Shown: positions 48,369-59,289, numbered from the stretch's first letter. The stretch: DNA of 64,000 bases from Paenibacillus sp. DCT19 (GCF_003268635.1 NZ_CP029639.1:2181501-2245500); one strand, 5' to 3'. Numbers and translations: made by a program. The notes: generated by a model from the sequence alone, not told the origin.

Positions 48369-49571
48369 ATGAAACAAGCGCCCCGAAAATATGCCAACTA
48401 TATTCCTATTCGGGAATTGCACAGCAAGGAGCGGCAACTATTTCCCTTTCAGGTGTATGCAGAGCTTCGTGAGAACACTCCAGTCCGATACGATGAGCAT
48501 CGTGAATGCTGGGATGTGTTTCAATATGAAGATGTACAGTATGTATTAAAAAATCCTAAGCTGTTCTCTTCTGAGCGTAACCGCGCGAGTTCCAGCATGT
48601 TAACGACAGATCCTCCGAAGCACAAACAGCTTCGTGATCTGGTCAATCAGGCTTTTACCCCGAAGGCTATAGAGGCGCTGGCGCCGCGCATTCAGGTAAT
48701 CACAGATGAGCTGCTGGCTCCGCATTTGTCCAAAGGAAGGATGAATCTGATTGATGATCTCGCAACACCGCTACCTGTCATCGTCATTGCTGAACTGATT
48801 GGGGTTCCGGCTACAGATCGGCGTGAATTCAAGCATTGGTCTGATGTGCTTGTGAAGGGCGCAAGCGATGACAGTGAAGAGGCATTTCAGGAGTTGGCCA
48901 AAGAGAAACAGCAGAATATGCAGGAGTTATACGCCTATTTCACAGACATTATGGAACAGCGCCGTTTAGAGCCGCAGGACGACCTAATCTCCTTGCTACT
49001 CGCTGCAGAGATTGAGGGTCAGAAGTTAACCGAGGAAGAAGTGGTCAATTTCTGTATTCTCTTGCTGGCAGCCGGGAATGAGACAACAACCAACCTCATC
49101 GCAAACGCAGTGCGCATCCTCTCTGAACAACCCGAATTACAGGTTGAATTGCGTGAGCATCCCGATCGGGTCGTGAGTGCCGTAGAAGAGACGCTGCGTT
49201 ATTATCCGCCGATTGTGGCGATTGGACGTGTGGCGAAGGAGACGGTAGAACTAGGAGGCCATAGGATTAAACCCGGTGAACAGGTTATATCCTGGGTTGG
49301 TGCTGCCAATCGTGACGGTGCGCGGTTTGAACATGCGGATGAATTCGTATCGAATCGTAAGCCGAACCGACATATGGGATTTGGATTCGGAATTCATTTC
49401 TGTCTAGGTGCACCGCTGGCTCGGCTCGAAGCGAGAGTTGTGCTGCACACGCTGCTTCAGCGTATGGAACAGATACAATTAGTCCCTGATACGGTATTGG
49501 AGCCAATTCAAAGCGCCTTTGTTTTTGGCGTCAAGGAATATCCGATTCAATTTCACGAACGAAGATTATAA
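48369..49571 (+). CDS. Cytochrome P450 monooxygenase
   Basis: 400 residues, soluble, no membrane anchor. ATG 48369 is preceded by TTGGAGGAA. All class landmarks are present: I-helix oxygen-binding 'LLAAGNETTTNLIANAV', ExxR in 'VEETLRYYPP', and the haem-thiolate loop 'GFGIHFCLGAPLARLEA' with Cys345. Resembles the CYP107/CYP109-type bacterial P450s that hydroxylate fatty acids, steroids or polyketides. No ferredoxin or biosynthetic cluster adjoins, so the substrate is unknown. Confidence 0.93.
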   Translation: MKQAPRKYANYIPIRELHSKERQLFPFQVYAELRENTPVRYDEHRECWDVFQYEDVQYVLKNPKLFSSERNRASSSMLTTDPPKHKQLRDLVNQAFTPKAIEALAPRIQVITDELLAPHLSKGRMNLIDDLATPLPVIVIAELIGVPATDRREFKHWSDVLVKGASDDSEEAFQELAKEKQQNMQELYAYFTDIMEQRRLEPQDDLISLLLAAEIEGQKLTEEEVVNFCILLLAAGNETTTNLIANAVRILSEQPELQVELREHPDRVVSAVEETLRYYPPIVAIGRVAKETVELGGHRIKPGEQVISWVGAANRDGARFEHADEFVSNRKPNRHMGFGFGIHFCLGAPLARLEARVVLHTLLQRMEQIQLVPDTVLEPIQSAFVFGVKEYPIQFHERRL

Positions 49572-49584
49572 ACGAAAATAAAAG

Positions 49585-49627
49585 AAAAGCCGCTCCCAGG
49601 CCTGAAATGGCGCTGAAGCGGCTTTTT
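49585..49627. terminator. Bidirectional terminator
   Basis: AAAAGCCGCT / AGCGGCTTTT ten-base stem with a long loop between the P450 (+) and MFS (-) genes, T runs both sides. Confidence 0.85.
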
Positions 49628-49702
49628 GCTGCATGTTGTGCTCACATGCTGCGAACACTGCACATGGCTCTGCGATGCTACTGTACCAAACTTATATTAT
49701 GT

Positions 49703-50914
49703 TCAGCTCTGTTCAATACGGACAGGTCTTTTGTACAATTTGAACCGCACCCAGACCATGTTGAGAAGTAGCAATCCACCAGAGACGATAAACAAACCTT
49801 CGATGCCGATAAATCCGGCCATGAAACCACCGATGATTGCACCTAGCATGTTTCCAAGCGCAAGTGTACTCGTATTGAAACTAAAAGCACGGCTGATCAT
49901 CCCATCTGGTGTGTACGAACGTATCAGGGCATTCACGCTTGGTAACAATCCACCCATAAATACCCCCATTGCAAACCGAACTAAGATGAGCTGCCACACG
50001 CTCTGCACAAAGGCTTGGGGAATTAACATAAGCCCAGTCCCGATGAGAGAGAAGGTGAGCACCTTGTGTGCCCCGATCCGGTCACTTAATTTGCCTAGGA
50101 ATGGTGACATCACCATATTGGACATGCCGGTAACTGCCCCTACAAGTCCTGCCCAGAACGCAACATTTAGAGCCGAACCATGAAGCTCCTGCACATATAG
50201 CGGCAATAAGGTCATTGGGCTAATCATGGCAAATTGTAGCAGGAACGTTACGGCGAAGAGCACAGGTAATTGTGGTGATTTATTCAGCTCCTTCAAACCG
50301 GACAATACGGATTGTTCAGGCAGCTTGGCTGCTTCTTGGCGATCAAACTTCTCTCTTACAAGGAACATAGCAAGCATAGAAGCGGCGAAGATTAATCCGC
50401 CTGTAATATAGAATATAGGCCGAAATCCTACAGCATCAGCTAACAAACCGCCCATGAGTGGACCTAAGATTGTGCCGGCAACTTGTCCAGACTGACTGAT
50501 TCCCATGGCGAATCCCATACGATCTTTGGGTGTTGTTCCCGAAATGAGGGAGACTGCGGCAGGGTTGAAGCCTGAGATTGTACCGTTCAGAAGGCGTAAT
50601 AAGAGCAACTGCCAAGGGTTTTGTGCAAGACCCATCAACGCGATAACGATCGCCATCCCGAACCCTGAGCGCAGTAGCATAATTTTGCGCCCGTATTTAT
50701 CGGACAGCTTGCCCCATAAGGGTTGGAACAAAAAGGACGTGAGGAAATTGGCTGCAAAAATAAATCCCGCCCAGATGCCAATTTCATGCTCGCCCACCAC
50801 GCCCAGATCCCTTGCGAGGTAAAGGGACAAAAATGGGGTAATCATGGTCATGCCCGAGTTGACCAGAAACTGTCCAAACCAAAGCACAATGAGATTAACT
50901 TTCCATGTTTTCAA
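49703..50914 (-). CDS. MFS multidrug efflux transporter (MdtG-like)
   Basis: About 403 residues with twelve membrane helices. A TTG at 50914 (MKTWKVNLIV) has AGGAAGTG upstream; a TTG 21 bases earlier is an alternative. The motif A loop 'GKLSDKYGRKIMLLRSG' lies between TM2 and TM3 and its repeat 'GKLSDRIGAHKVLTFS' between TM8 and TM9. 'GQVAGTILGPLMGGLLAD' is motif C, typical of drug:H+ antiporters. Probably exports lipophilic drugs. Confidence 0.9.
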   Translation of the reverse strand: MKTWKVNLIVLWFGQFLVNSGMTMITPFLSLYLARDLGVVGEHEIGIWAGFIFAANFLTSFLFQPLWGKLSDKYGRKIMLLRSGFGMAIVIALMGLAQNPWQLLLLRLLNGTISGFNPAAVSLISGTTPKDRMGFAMGISQSGQVAGTILGPLMGGLLADAVGFRPIFYITGGLIFAASMLAMFLVREKFDRQEAAKLPEQSVLSGLKELNKSPQLPVLFAVTFLLQFAMISPMTLLPLYVQELHGSALNVAFWAGLVGAVTGMSNMVMSPFLGKLSDRIGAHKVLTFSLIGTGLMLIPQAFVQSVWQLILVRFAMGVFMGGLLPSVNALIRSYTPDGMISRAFSFNTSTLALGNMLGAIIGGFMAGFIGIEGLFIVSGGLLLLNMVWVRFKLYKRPVRIEQS

Positions 50915-51116
50915 AGTGCTTTCACTTCCTTTCAAAGCTTTTTCTGTAATTCTCGAAAAACACCATCTAACTATTATAACACAATTGGCATATGGATGAG
51001 GGGTGTAACGAATGTCATAGTATTGTCATTGGAACACATCTATACGAGGTTGTTACAGAACTTCAAAAAGGGCATAATGGTAATTATGAGTCCAAAAACT
51101 ATTGGAGGCTTCTTAC

Positions 51117-52181
51117 ATGAGCTATAATGATCGTCTGATTCGGGCGAGTTTCAAACAACAAGTTGACCGTGTTCCAGTATGGTACATGCGGCAGGCTGGA
51201 CGTTACGATCCCGAATATCGCAAAATTAAAGAAAAATATTCTTTGCTCGAAATTTGCCAGCGGCCCGAGCTCGCGGCTGAAGTAACCCTCATGCCCGTCC
51301 GTAAATTAGGCGTGGATGCGGCTATTTTGTATTCAGATATTATGAATCCGGTTGCTTCGCTTGGCATTGATTTTGATATTGTCAAAAACATTGGACCGGT
51401 CATTGATAATCCGATTCGGACAGCGGCTGATGTGGAGCGTTTGCGTCCCATTGACGTTGAAGGTGATCTGTCACATATATTAGAAACTATTCGAATTTTG
51501 GATAAAGAATTAGATGTGCCGCTCATTACGTTTGCCGGTGCACCGTTCACGATTGCTAGTTACCTGATTGAGGGTCGACCTTCAAAAGGCTACATTCGAA
51601 CCAAAACGATGATGTATAGTGAGCCGCAAATGTGGCATCAATTGATGCAAAAATTAGGTGATATGGTAATTACATATGTTCGTGCACACATTGCCAACGG
51701 CGGTAAGGCATTCCAGTTATTTGATAGCTGGGTAGGCGCCCTTTCACCAAATGATTTTAGAACCTATGTGTTGCCTACGATTACTCGTATCTTTACCGAA
51801 TTGTCCGATTTGAATGTACCGAAAATTTATTTCCCTGGTGTAGCCTCAGGCGAACTGCTGCCTACTTTGGTAGATCTGCAAGCAGATGTTATTGGATTGG
51901 ACTGGAGAGTATCTATCTCAGAAGGCCGCAAAAGATTAGGTGGTAAGTTTGCCGTACAGGGTAATCTGGATCCGTATGTGTTAACTGCGCCGATGGAATT
52001 GCTTAAACAACAGGCAAAAGTAATCATTGATCAAGGTATCCAAGAGCCGGGTTATATATTCAATCTGGGACATGGACTCTTTCCGGAAGCATCGCTTGAT
52101 AAATTAAGAGAGCTGACAGCATATATACATGAGTATTCAACAGAAGCTTTAAAAACTGAGGTGACTATTACTAATGACTAA
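51117..52181 (+). CDS. hemE: Uroporphyrinogen decarboxylase
   Basis: 354 residues, ATG eight bases behind GGAGG. Converts uroporphyrinogen III to coproporphyrinogen III. Signatures: '[16 protein letters not shown]' with catalytic Arg, '[18 protein letters not shown]' with catalytic Asp, '[11 protein letters not shown]', '[11 protein letters not shown]' and 'AVQGNLDP'. First gene of hemE-hemH-hemY; its stop overlaps the hemH start by eight bases. Confidence 0.96.
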   Translation: MSYNDRLIRASFKQQVDRVPVWYMRQAGRYDPEYRKIKEKYSLLEICQRPELAAEVTLMPVRKLGVDAAILYSDIMNPVASLGIDFDIVKNIGPVIDNPIRTAADVERLRPIDVEGDLSHILETIRILDKELDVPLITFAGAPFTIASYLIEGRPSKGYIRTKTMMYSEPQMWHQLMQKLGDMVITYVRAHIANGGKAFQLFDSWVGALSPNDFRTYVLPTITRIFTELSDLNVPKIYFPGVASGELLPTLVDLQADVIGLDWRVSISEGRKRLGGKFAVQGNLDPYVLTAPMELLKQQAKVIIDQGIQEPGYIFNLGHGLFPEASLDKLRELTAYIHEYSTEALKTEVTITND

Positions 52182-53123
52182 TACTGTAGGCGTACTCGTG
52201 ATGTCGTATGGCACACCTGAAAATATGGAGAGCATCGAGGCTTATTACACACACATTCGAAGAGGCCGTGCACCTGAGCCGGAGCAATTGAAGGAACTTA
52301 GTGATCGCTATGAAGCAATTGTGGGGGCGTGTTCCCCCTTCGGGAAAACACCGACAATCAAGTTCGGGCGCTGCAAGAGACATTGAATAAGGACGAGCGT
52401 GCAAGTCAGGTAGAGTTCAAGTGTTATCAGGGGCTCAAGCATGCTTATCCTTTCATTGAAGATGGTGTGGAGCAGATGGCAAAGGACGGAATTCAGTCGG
52501 CTATTGGGATCGTACTTGCTCCCCATTATTCCACAATGAGTGTAGGCAGCTATATTAAGCGTGCGCGTGAGAAGGCGGAAGAAATGGGCATAAAGATGTC
52601 CTTTGTCGAGAGCTATCATCTGCATCCGAAGCTGATTCAGGCTCTGTCTTCACGCGTAAGTGCGAAGTTGGATATGTTCGAAGAGGCAGGAGCCAAACGT
52701 GGGGATGTTCGTGTATTGTTCAGCGCACATAGCTTGCCAGCACGGATTGTAGATATCGGTGACCCTTACCCGCAACAGCTATTGGAAACGTCTGAGGTCA
52801 TTGCTTCCCGTTTGGGCATCACGAACTGGCAATTCACTTGGCAGAGTGCCGGTCGTACAGCAGAGCCTTGGCTTGGTCCTGATATTTTGGATACACTTCA
52901 GGAGCTTTCCCGTGAGCAGGTGGAGGATGTGTTAGTCGCTCCAATCGGTTTTGTATCAGATCATCTGGAAGTGCTGTATGATCTGGATATTGAAGCCAAA
53001 GCAATTGCTAAAGAGATCGATATGCGCCTCATGCGTACGGATTCTCTGAACAGTGATCCACTCTATATGGAGACGCTCAGTGACGTCATTCTAAGCCAGT
53101 GGCAGCAAGGAACGGATGTGTAA
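52174..53123 (+). CDS. hemH: Ferrochelatase (coproporphyrin III type; frameshifted as sequenced)
   Basis: Inserts Fe(II) into the porphyrin. ATG inside the end of hemE. N-terminus '[28 protein letters not shown]' is standard; the frame breaks in 'RYEAIVGG' at the G run 52323-52327. One added G gives '[18 protein letters not shown]' and a 316-residue enzyme. Catalytic His is in '[12 protein letters not shown]', and '[16 protein letters not shown]' and '[18 protein letters not shown]' are family motifs. With hemE and hemY this is the Gram-positive coproporphyrin-dependent route. Confidence 0.94.
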
Positions 53124-54547
53124 TGGAAGATAAGAAACGGCGTGTCGTCGTTGTAGGCGGCGGACTAACCGGCCTCAGCGCGGCATTCTATATACGGAAA
53201 CATTATCGGGAAGCGGGGTTTGAACCCGTGATCACTCTGGTGGAGAAAAGTTCCTCCATGGGCGGTATGATTGAGACTCTTCACCGTGACGGATTTGTTA
53301 TCGAAAAGGGACCTGATTCGTTCCTTGCTCGCAAAACTGCGATGATTGATCTGGCTAAGGAACTTGAGATGGATCATGAACTCGTCAGTCAAAATCCGGA
53401 GTCCAAGAAGACATACATCATGCAGCGCGGCAAGCTTCATCCGATGCCGGCAGGACTCGTTCTGGGTATTCCAACGGAGCTTAGACCTTTTCTGCGGAGT
53501 GGTCTGGTATCCCCTGCAGGTAAACTGCGTGCGTTAATGGATTTCTTCATTCCTCCCAAACGTACAACAGAAGATGAGTCATTAGGCTATATGATTGAAC
53601 GACGTCTAGGCACAGAGGTTCTTGAAAATTTAACAGAACCATTACTTGCAGGCATTTATGCAGGGGATATGCGCCGATTAAGTCTACAGGCTACTTTTCC
53701 TCAATTCGGAGAGGTTGAGAGGGACTATGGCAGCCTGATTCGAGGTATGATGACAGGTCGTAAGCCTGCAGAAACTCACACAGGCACGAAAAAAAGTGCT
53801 TTCCTTAATTTCCGTCAAGGCCTTCAAAGCCTGGTTCATGCACTTGTACATGATCTACAGGATGTCGAGCAACTGATGAATACTTCAGTACAAGCATTGA
53901 ATGTTCAGGCTGGAAACGACGCTAGATATACGGTGCAATTGGACAATGGTAAGAGCCTTGATGCGGATGAGGTTGTAATTACAGTGCCTACGTATGTAGC
54001 ATCATCGTTACTGCAACCCCATGTGGATACGGCAGCACTTGATGCGATCAATTATGTATCTGTAGCCAATGTGGTACTTGCCTTTGAGAAAAAGGATGTA
54101 GAGCACGTATTCGATGGTTCGGGTTTCCTCGTTCCGCGTAAGGAAGGCCGCAACATCACTGCCTGCACATGGACATCAACAAAGTGGCTGCATACTAGCC
54201 CAGATGATAAAGTGTTGCTGCGCTGTTATGTTGGCCGTTCCGGGGATGAGCAAAATGTGGAGCTTCCGGATGATGCACTCACTGAATTGGTGATGAAGGA
54301 TCTTCGAGAGACAATGGGCATTGAAGCCACGCCGATTTTTGCTGAGATCACTCGACTTCGTAAATCGATGCCACAATATCCGGTAGGTCACTTAGAGCAT
54401 ATCTCTGCATTGCGTGAAGAGCTTGGCAAACAGTTGCCTGGTGTTTATATCGCGGGTGCGGGTTATGAAGGTGTGGGGTTACCTGACTGCATCAGACAGG
54501 CAAAAGAAATGTCGATGCTAGCGGTACAGCAACTTGCCGCGAATTAA
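53123..54547 (+). CDS. hemY: Coproporphyrinogen/protoporphyrinogen oxidase, FAD-dependent
   Basis: 474 residues; ATG 53123 overlaps the hemH stop (TAATG), behind AAGGAACGG. In Gram-positives this oxidises coproporphyrinogen III to coproporphyrin III before iron insertion (CgoX). N-terminal FAD motif 'VVVVGGGLTGLSAAFYI', 'GPDSFLARK', and C-terminal 'LPGVYIAGAGYEGVGLPDCIRQA' that closes the FAD site. Last gene of the haem operon, followed by a terminator. Confidence 0.95.
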   Translation: MEDKKRRVVVVGGGLTGLSAAFYIRKHYREAGFEPVITLVEKSSSMGGMIETLHRDGFVIEKGPDSFLARKTAMIDLAKELEMDHELVSQNPESKKTYIMQRGKLHPMPAGLVLGIPTELRPFLRSGLVSPAGKLRALMDFFIPPKRTTEDESLGYMIERRLGTEVLENLTEPLLAGIYAGDMRRLSLQATFPQFGEVERDYGSLIRGMMTGRKPAETHTGTKKSAFLNFRQGLQSLVHALVHDLQDVEQLMNTSVQALNVQAGNDARYTVQLDNGKSLDADEVVITVPTYVASSLLQPHVDTAALDAINYVSVANVVLAFEKKDVEHVFDGSGFLVPRKEGRNITACTWTSTKWLHTSPDDKVLLRCYVGRSGDEQNVELPDDALTELVMKDLRETMGIEATPIFAEITRLRKSMPQYPVGHLEHISALREELGKQLPGVYIAGAGYEGVGLPDCIRQAKEMSMLAVQQLAAN

Positions 54548-54590
54548 CAGAGATTGAATGTTCGAAAGAAACTCTTTTGAACCATCTCAT

Positions 54591-54640
54591 AAAGAGCTGT
54601 CTTGAGCGTAGATTTTCTACAGGAAAGACAGCTTTTTTTA
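54591..54640 (+). terminator. Terminator of the hemEHY operon
   Basis: AAAGAGCTGTCTT / AAAGACAGCTTT stem with an inner GTAGA-TTT-TCTAC hairpin, followed by seven T. Confidence 0.88.
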
Positions 54641-54701
54641 TACCATTCCATACCATGGCTGGTATAATGGTTAAGATTGCTGTATAGAAGAGGAGTTGCC
54701 T

Positions 54702-56113
54702 ATGTATCCGCCAAGATCTCAACGAAGTGAAGTAAAGAAAAAAACGAGACGTACTCGCAAACGGATCGTTTGGGTCATTAATTTGTTGCTGATAGTTATG
54801 ATCGGACTTGTATGCTTGTATTATGCCATTGAAATGAGAGAGCAGGCAGATCGTGCGGTGGAGGAGACAACGGTCACTCCAGAGTCCTCCGGTGAGGTTG
54901 AACCTCAAGGAGGTGACTCGTTAACGACACCTGAGGCAACCCCTGAGACGGATGATACGGCAGAAGAGGAGCCGGCTGTGTCCAATGACCAAGATGCTGA
55001 AGAGACTAGTAATGACCAGACGGACAACACGGAAGAAGCCGCCAACACGGATACGAATAATACGTCTGGAACGGACGTAAAGCAGCCGGCCAAACCGTCT
55101 AAGTCAGACAGCTCTACAGGAAATGGGAGCTCGGCAGCAGCACCAGGGAACCAAGAGCCTGTTCATTCAGCTAATGATGTAACGATTCATTTTGTCGGGG
55201 ACATACAGTTCTCGGGAAAAGTAGCTGAGCTGCTGGAGAAGAATGGATACGATTACCCCTTTCAGAAGTTAGGAAACCTCTTTAAGGATGACGACCTGAC
55301 GATTGGAAACTTGGAAACACCGGTAACGACTGGTGGTACAGGTGCAGCGAACAAAACATATGTTTACAAATCCTCGCCCAAAGCGTTAGCGGCTATGGCA
55401 GATGCGGGATTTGATGCGGTTAATCTCGCGAACAATCATATTTTGGATCAGGGTGTAGAGGGTTTAGTGGATACGCTAGGTTATTTGAAGGAATATGGAA
55501 TCGCTCACACCGGAGCAGGCATGAATCAGGATGAAGCATTTGCACCGGCATATTTGGAGCGTAAGGGAATGAAGATTGCATTACTTGGCTTCAGCCGTGT
55601 GGTTCCTGAAACCAGTTGGAAGGCGGAAGGCAATCGAGCTGGTGTAGCTGAAGCCTACAGTTCCACTGCCGCAGTAAAAGCCATTCAGGATGCGCGCAAA
55701 AATGCAGATCTCGTTATTGTCGTGGCGCATTGGGGAGTAGAGCGAGTAAGTACACCTAATGATGACCAGACGCGCTTGGCACATGAATTTGTAGATGCAG
55801 GAGCAGACCTTGTTATAGGGGGCATCCGCATGTGTTACAAGGTATGGAATACTATAAGGGTAAATGGATTGCATATAGTACAGGGAATTTTATTTTTTCC
55901 AAATCAACCACAGAGGAAACGTGGAAAACGGCTGTATTTCAAGCTCGCTGTAGTGCAGAAGCTAAATGCAGCATGAAGGTGATTCCTTACGAAGCTGCAC
56001 TGGGTCAGGCTATTCCTATGCTAGGTGAAGCTAATAAGTTACTGCTACAGCAGATGACGGAGCTTTCGCCAGGTGTTCGATTTGATGCTAGTGGTATTGC
56101 TACCCCAAGTTAA
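54702..56113 (+). CDS. CapA/PgsA-family poly-γ-glutamate-type membrane protein (frameshifted as sequenced)
   Basis: 470 residues after repair. Cytoplasmic basic N-terminus, one membrane helix (about 25-47, 'VWVINLLLIVMIGLVCLYYAI'), a long acidic, Thr/Asp/Glu-rich extracellular linker (about 50-155), then the calcineurin-like CapA domain: 'HFVGDIQFSG', 'GNLETPVT', 'NLANNHILDQG', 'VVAHWGVE'. The frame breaks at the G run 55818-55822; one extra G restores 'IGGHPHVLQGMEYYKGK'. CapA is needed for capsule polymer synthesis or transport, but no pgsBC genes are near, so another wall role is possible. Confidence 0.88.
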
Positions 56114-56192
56114 TTAGTATTGAGCATATTGATGAATGTAACTGTAAGTCATATATGAATGAAGCTAGAACGTTGCGGAGGAGTGGATCAGA

Positions 56193-56945
56193 TTGAACAA
56201 TAGCTGTGTCGCGCATCGTGGGTTTTCTTCCATTGCACCAGAGAATACGATGGCAGCCTTTGAACTGGCTATGGAGCAGCCACAAGTGCAATGGATCGAA
56301 CTGGATGTACAATGTTCACGTGATGGTGTTCCTGTTGTCATTCATGACTTTACCTTCAATCGAACTACAGATGGAGAGGGTCTAGTACGGGAGACCGATT
56401 GGTCTGAGATTCAAAGGTTAGATGCAGGATCTTGGAAAGGAAAAAGTTATGCAGGAGAACGGATTCCCTCACTTGGCGAGGTGCTTGATCGTTGCTGTGG
56501 CAAGGTTCGACTGAATATTGAGCTGAAAACGCAAGGTGATATGTATCCTGATCTTCCTGCCGCCGTCATTCATGAAGTGCGACAAAGACATATGCAGCAT
56601 GATGTGGTGCTGACTTCCTTTGAACCGAAAGCATTAGCTAAAGCGAAAGAGATCGCACCAGAGTTTCAAACGGGATTGATCATTGATGCTCGTCCAGGCG
56701 ATCTGTTAGCTCGATTGAAACAATTGCAGTGCAGCTTCCTATCCATCGGTTATACGAATGTGGATAAATCCTTGATGCGTGAGATGCAACACGAGGAGAT
56801 TCAGGTGATGGCTTGGACAGTGGATGACAAAACGATTATGAAACGCCTCGCGGCAATTGATCCTACGCTGATGTTATGTACGAATTGTCCTGATGTGTGG
56901 GAAAAGGCGTTCCACGAAACGACGCGTCATTTCTTCAGACCCTAA
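56193..56945 (+). CDS. Glycerophosphodiester phosphodiesterase
   Basis: 250 residues, TTG start behind GGAGGAG. Cytoplasmic UgpQ-type enzyme releasing glycerol-3-phosphate from phospholipid head groups. Motifs: 'VAHRGFSSIAPENTMAAFELAM' (catalytic His and metal Glu), 'IELDVQCSRDGVPVVIHDFT' (metal ligands and second His), 'LNIELKT'. No signal peptide. Complete. Confidence 0.93.
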   Translation: MNNSCVAHRGFSSIAPENTMAAFELAMEQPQVQWIELDVQCSRDGVPVVIHDFTFNRTTDGEGLVRETDWSEIQRLDAGSWKGKSYAGERIPSLGEVLDRCCGKVRLNIELKTQGDMYPDLPAAVIHEVRQRHMQHDVVLTSFEPKALAKAKEIAPEFQTGLIIDARPGDLLARLKQLQCSFLSIGYTNVDKSLMREMQHEEIQVMAWTVDDKTIMKRLAAIDPTLMLCTNCPDVWEKAFHETTRHFFRP

Positions 56946-57047
56946 TTTGCAATCATTTCGAAGTGAATTATAATATGTATTTATATGAAATAGTAAAATA
57001 CATTCTTAATCTGTGCTAATGAATCTGGTAAAGGTGGTTATCTAAAG

Positions 57048-57680
57048 ATGCTGACAAATATTCGTAACGTATACTGTGTAGGACGCAATTATAAACTGCA
57101 TGCTGAAGAATTGGGTAACGCGGTACCAGATGAGCCGATGATTTTTATGAAACCTTCTCATGCGGTTGTGCCGCTTAATGGAGAAGCAATTGCATTGCCT
57201 TCTACCAAAGGTGAAGTACACTATGAAGCCGAATTAGTAATTCGGATCGGACAGAACTACCAGCCAGGAAGCTCTATTCTGGATCTGGTTGATGCGTATG
57301 CTTTCGGTATCGATTTTACATTACGTGATGTACAGTCGGTGATTAAGAAGAAGGGTCACCCATGGACTGCGGCCAAAGGTTTCAAAAATTCAGCGCCGAT
57401 CACAGAGTTTCAAACCTTCACAGATGTAGATTCATTACAAAAGGCTGATTTTACGCTGAGTAAAAATGGTGAAGAGGTTCAGCGCGGTAATATTCGTAAT
57501 ATGATTTTCGATCTCCAGACGATTGTGGACTACGTGGGACAACACTACGGTCTTGGAGAAGGTGATGTCATTTTCACCGGTACACCTGAGGGTGTCGGAT
57601 CAACTGTAGCTGGCGATGTACTTGAACTCACTTGGAATGGCGAGTCGGTTGGTAAGTGTACGATTGTAGCAGCTAATTAA
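57048..57680 (+). CDS. Fumarylacetoacetate hydrolase family protein
   Basis: 210 residues, the minimal FAH fold. 'VYCVGRNYKLHAEELGN', 'PMIFMKPSHAVV', metal ligands in 'VHYEAELVIRIG' and 'FGIDFTLRDVQ', and 'IFTGTPEGVG'. Such small members act as acylpyruvases, oxaloacetate decarboxylases or oxaloacetate tautomerases. Substrate not predictable. ATG with GGTGG about 11 bases upstream. Monocistronic. Confidence 0.9.
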   Translation: MLTNIRNVYCVGRNYKLHAEELGNAVPDEPMIFMKPSHAVVPLNGEAIALPSTKGEVHYEAELVIRIGQNYQPGSSILDLVDAYAFGIDFTLRDVQSVIKKKGHPWTAAKGFKNSAPITEFQTFTDVDSLQKADFTLSKNGEEVQRGNIRNMIFDLQTIVDYVGQHYGLGEGDVIFTGTPEGVGSTVAGDVLELTWNGESVGKCTIVAAN

Positions 57681-57715
57681 ACATAGAGCATTTGATTGAG
57701 AGTAACATGAATAAC

Positions 57716-57744
57716 AAGAGGGGCGTGCAAACGCTCCTTTTTTA
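57716..57744 (+). terminator. Rho-independent terminator
   Basis: AGGGGCGT-GCAA-ACGCTCCT hairpin after the FAH-family gene, followed by six T. Confidence 0.88.
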
Positions 57745-57796
57745 TATGCCAATGAGATTGGGAGTGCTGTTCGAGCCCGCTAAATGTTTGCTGCAC

Positions 57797-58213
57797 TTAT
57801 ATGGATAGGTATGAGGTATTAGCGCTCTCAGTTACCAATGATATGAGTTCTGATTGTTGTGCAGTATACTGTTCCAAACTGATACTTCCATTCGCAAGTC
57901 GCTCATCCAACTGTTTGCTAAGCTGGGTAACTTGTAGAGCGATGACCGCATCGATATCACCATCGTTTTCCTCAGCGATCATTCGTAGCGATTTACCGGC
58001 ATACAAATCTCGAACGAATTCGGCGTCCGTAGTTTGATTAAGAGCATGAAGCAATGCATCCTCATTCTGTTCACTCTGATCCGTTGCATTCATACTGATA
58101 ATAGACCATTTGGCAAGGGGAATCGGTGTAATGGCGGACTTACTCCAAGCTGTTCCGGCAAAAGACATCGTTACAATCATCGTACCAACAATGATTACAC
58201 GTTTCATATTCAT
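57797..58213 (-). CDS. Hypothetical exported protein
   Basis: 138 residues from ATG 58213, behind GAGGATG. A signal peptide ('MKRVIIVGTMIVTMSFAGTAWSKS') with a likely cleavage near AWS; no lipobox. The mature part is helical and acidic ('QSEQNEDALLHALNQTTDAEFVRDLYAGKSL', 'LVTQLSK'-like repeats). I recognise no family. Confidence 0.65.
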   Translation of the reverse strand: MNMKRVIIVGTMIVTMSFAGTAWSKSAITPIPLAKWSIISMNATDQSEQNEDALLHALNQTTDAEFVRDLYAGKSLRMIAEENDGDIDAVIALQVTQLSKQLDERLANGSISLEQYTAQQSELISLVTESANTSYLSI

Positions 58214-58479
58214 AAAGGTCATCCTCATTTCAATTTGGAATTATAGTTCATTTGGTATGTACTTGCTCTAGATATAGTGTAATTGAAGAACCTGAACTCA
58301 AACTTAAATAGAAATAAAACCTGTGTGGTAATGAATTCCATCTCGTGACCGAAGCTTCATCACGTAATTAGCTGATGAGTTCGTATTTCGGCATTAGGAT
58401 CAAACCGTGGTATAATTAGATTTCAAAAATATAAATGACGTCATGTGGGCGCTGTGAGCTACCATGTGCAGGAGAATGT

Positions 58480-59289
58480 ATGAACTGGATCATTGGCGCG
58501 GTGTGCGCTTTAATCGTAGCTGGAGCAGCCTACCGAAAAAAATCACTCACCCAATCTGGCAGTCTTGCGGCTGTGTTGATGGGAACGATTTATTATGGGG
58601 CAGGTAACCTGTTCTGGTTTGGAACGCTGCTATTATTTTTCATCACCTCAACGCTACTCTCCAAATATCATAAGGATCGCAAGCAGGAGCTGGAGAAGTC
58701 CTATGCCAAAACAGGAAACCGGGACGCTGGTCAAGTGCTGGCTAACGGTGGGATAGGCATGGTGCTATGTCTAGCAAACTGGATTGCTCCACATCCATTC
58801 TGGATGTATGCATTTATCGGTGTAATGGCTACCGTTACATCGGATACATGGGCGACGGAGTGGGGAAGTTTGAGTCGTAGACCACCACGCTCAGTAGTGA
58901 CATGGAAGGTACTTACACCCGGTACTTCGGGAGGTGTATCCTGGCTAGGAACTATGGCTGCTGCTGTGGGTGGAGCCTTAATTGGATTAGGTGCGTTTTT
59001 CTTTTCTTGGATTGCAGGACTGGAAGGACTAGGCTTGTTCGGTTGGATGAGTGTTGGACTAGTCGGTGGTCTTGGAGGCGCATTTGCAGATTCTTATCTA
59101 GGAGCGACGCTCCAGCATATGTACCGTTGTACAGTGTGTGGACGCGAGGTGGAGGTTGCTGAACATTGCGGTCATTCTACAGTGCATTCACGTGGATGGT
59201 CATGGATGAGTAACGATCTGGTAAACGTGCTAAGCTCGCTTATTGGCGGATGTTTGGCTATTGTATTAGGGATTATTTTGGCGTTGTAG
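58480..59289 (+). CDS. DUF92 (TMEM19-like) integral membrane protein
   Basis: 269 residues from ATG 58480 behind AGGAGA. Six or seven membrane helices; family motifs 'KKSLTQSGSLAAVLMGTIYYGAGNLFW', 'TSDTWATEWGSLSRRPPR', 'TPGTSGGVSWLGTMAA', 'GAFADSYLGATLQ', and a Cys pair in 'RCTVCGREVE'. Some family members phosphorylate phytol; in bacteria the substrate is unknown. Followed 13 bases later by a TetR gene. Confidence 0.88.
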   Translation: MNWIIGAVCALIVAGAAYRKKSLTQSGSLAAVLMGTIYYGAGNLFWFGTLLLFFITSTLLSKYHKDRKQELEKSYAKTGNRDAGQVLANGGIGMVLCLANWIAPHPFWMYAFIGVMATVTSDTWATEWGSLSRRPPRSVVTWKVLTPGTSGGVSWLGTMAAAVGGALIGLGAFFFSWIAGLEGLGLFGWMSVGLVGGLGGAFADSYLGATLQHMYRCTVCGREVEVAEHCGHSTVHSRGWSWMSNDLVNVLSSLIGGCLAIVLGIILAL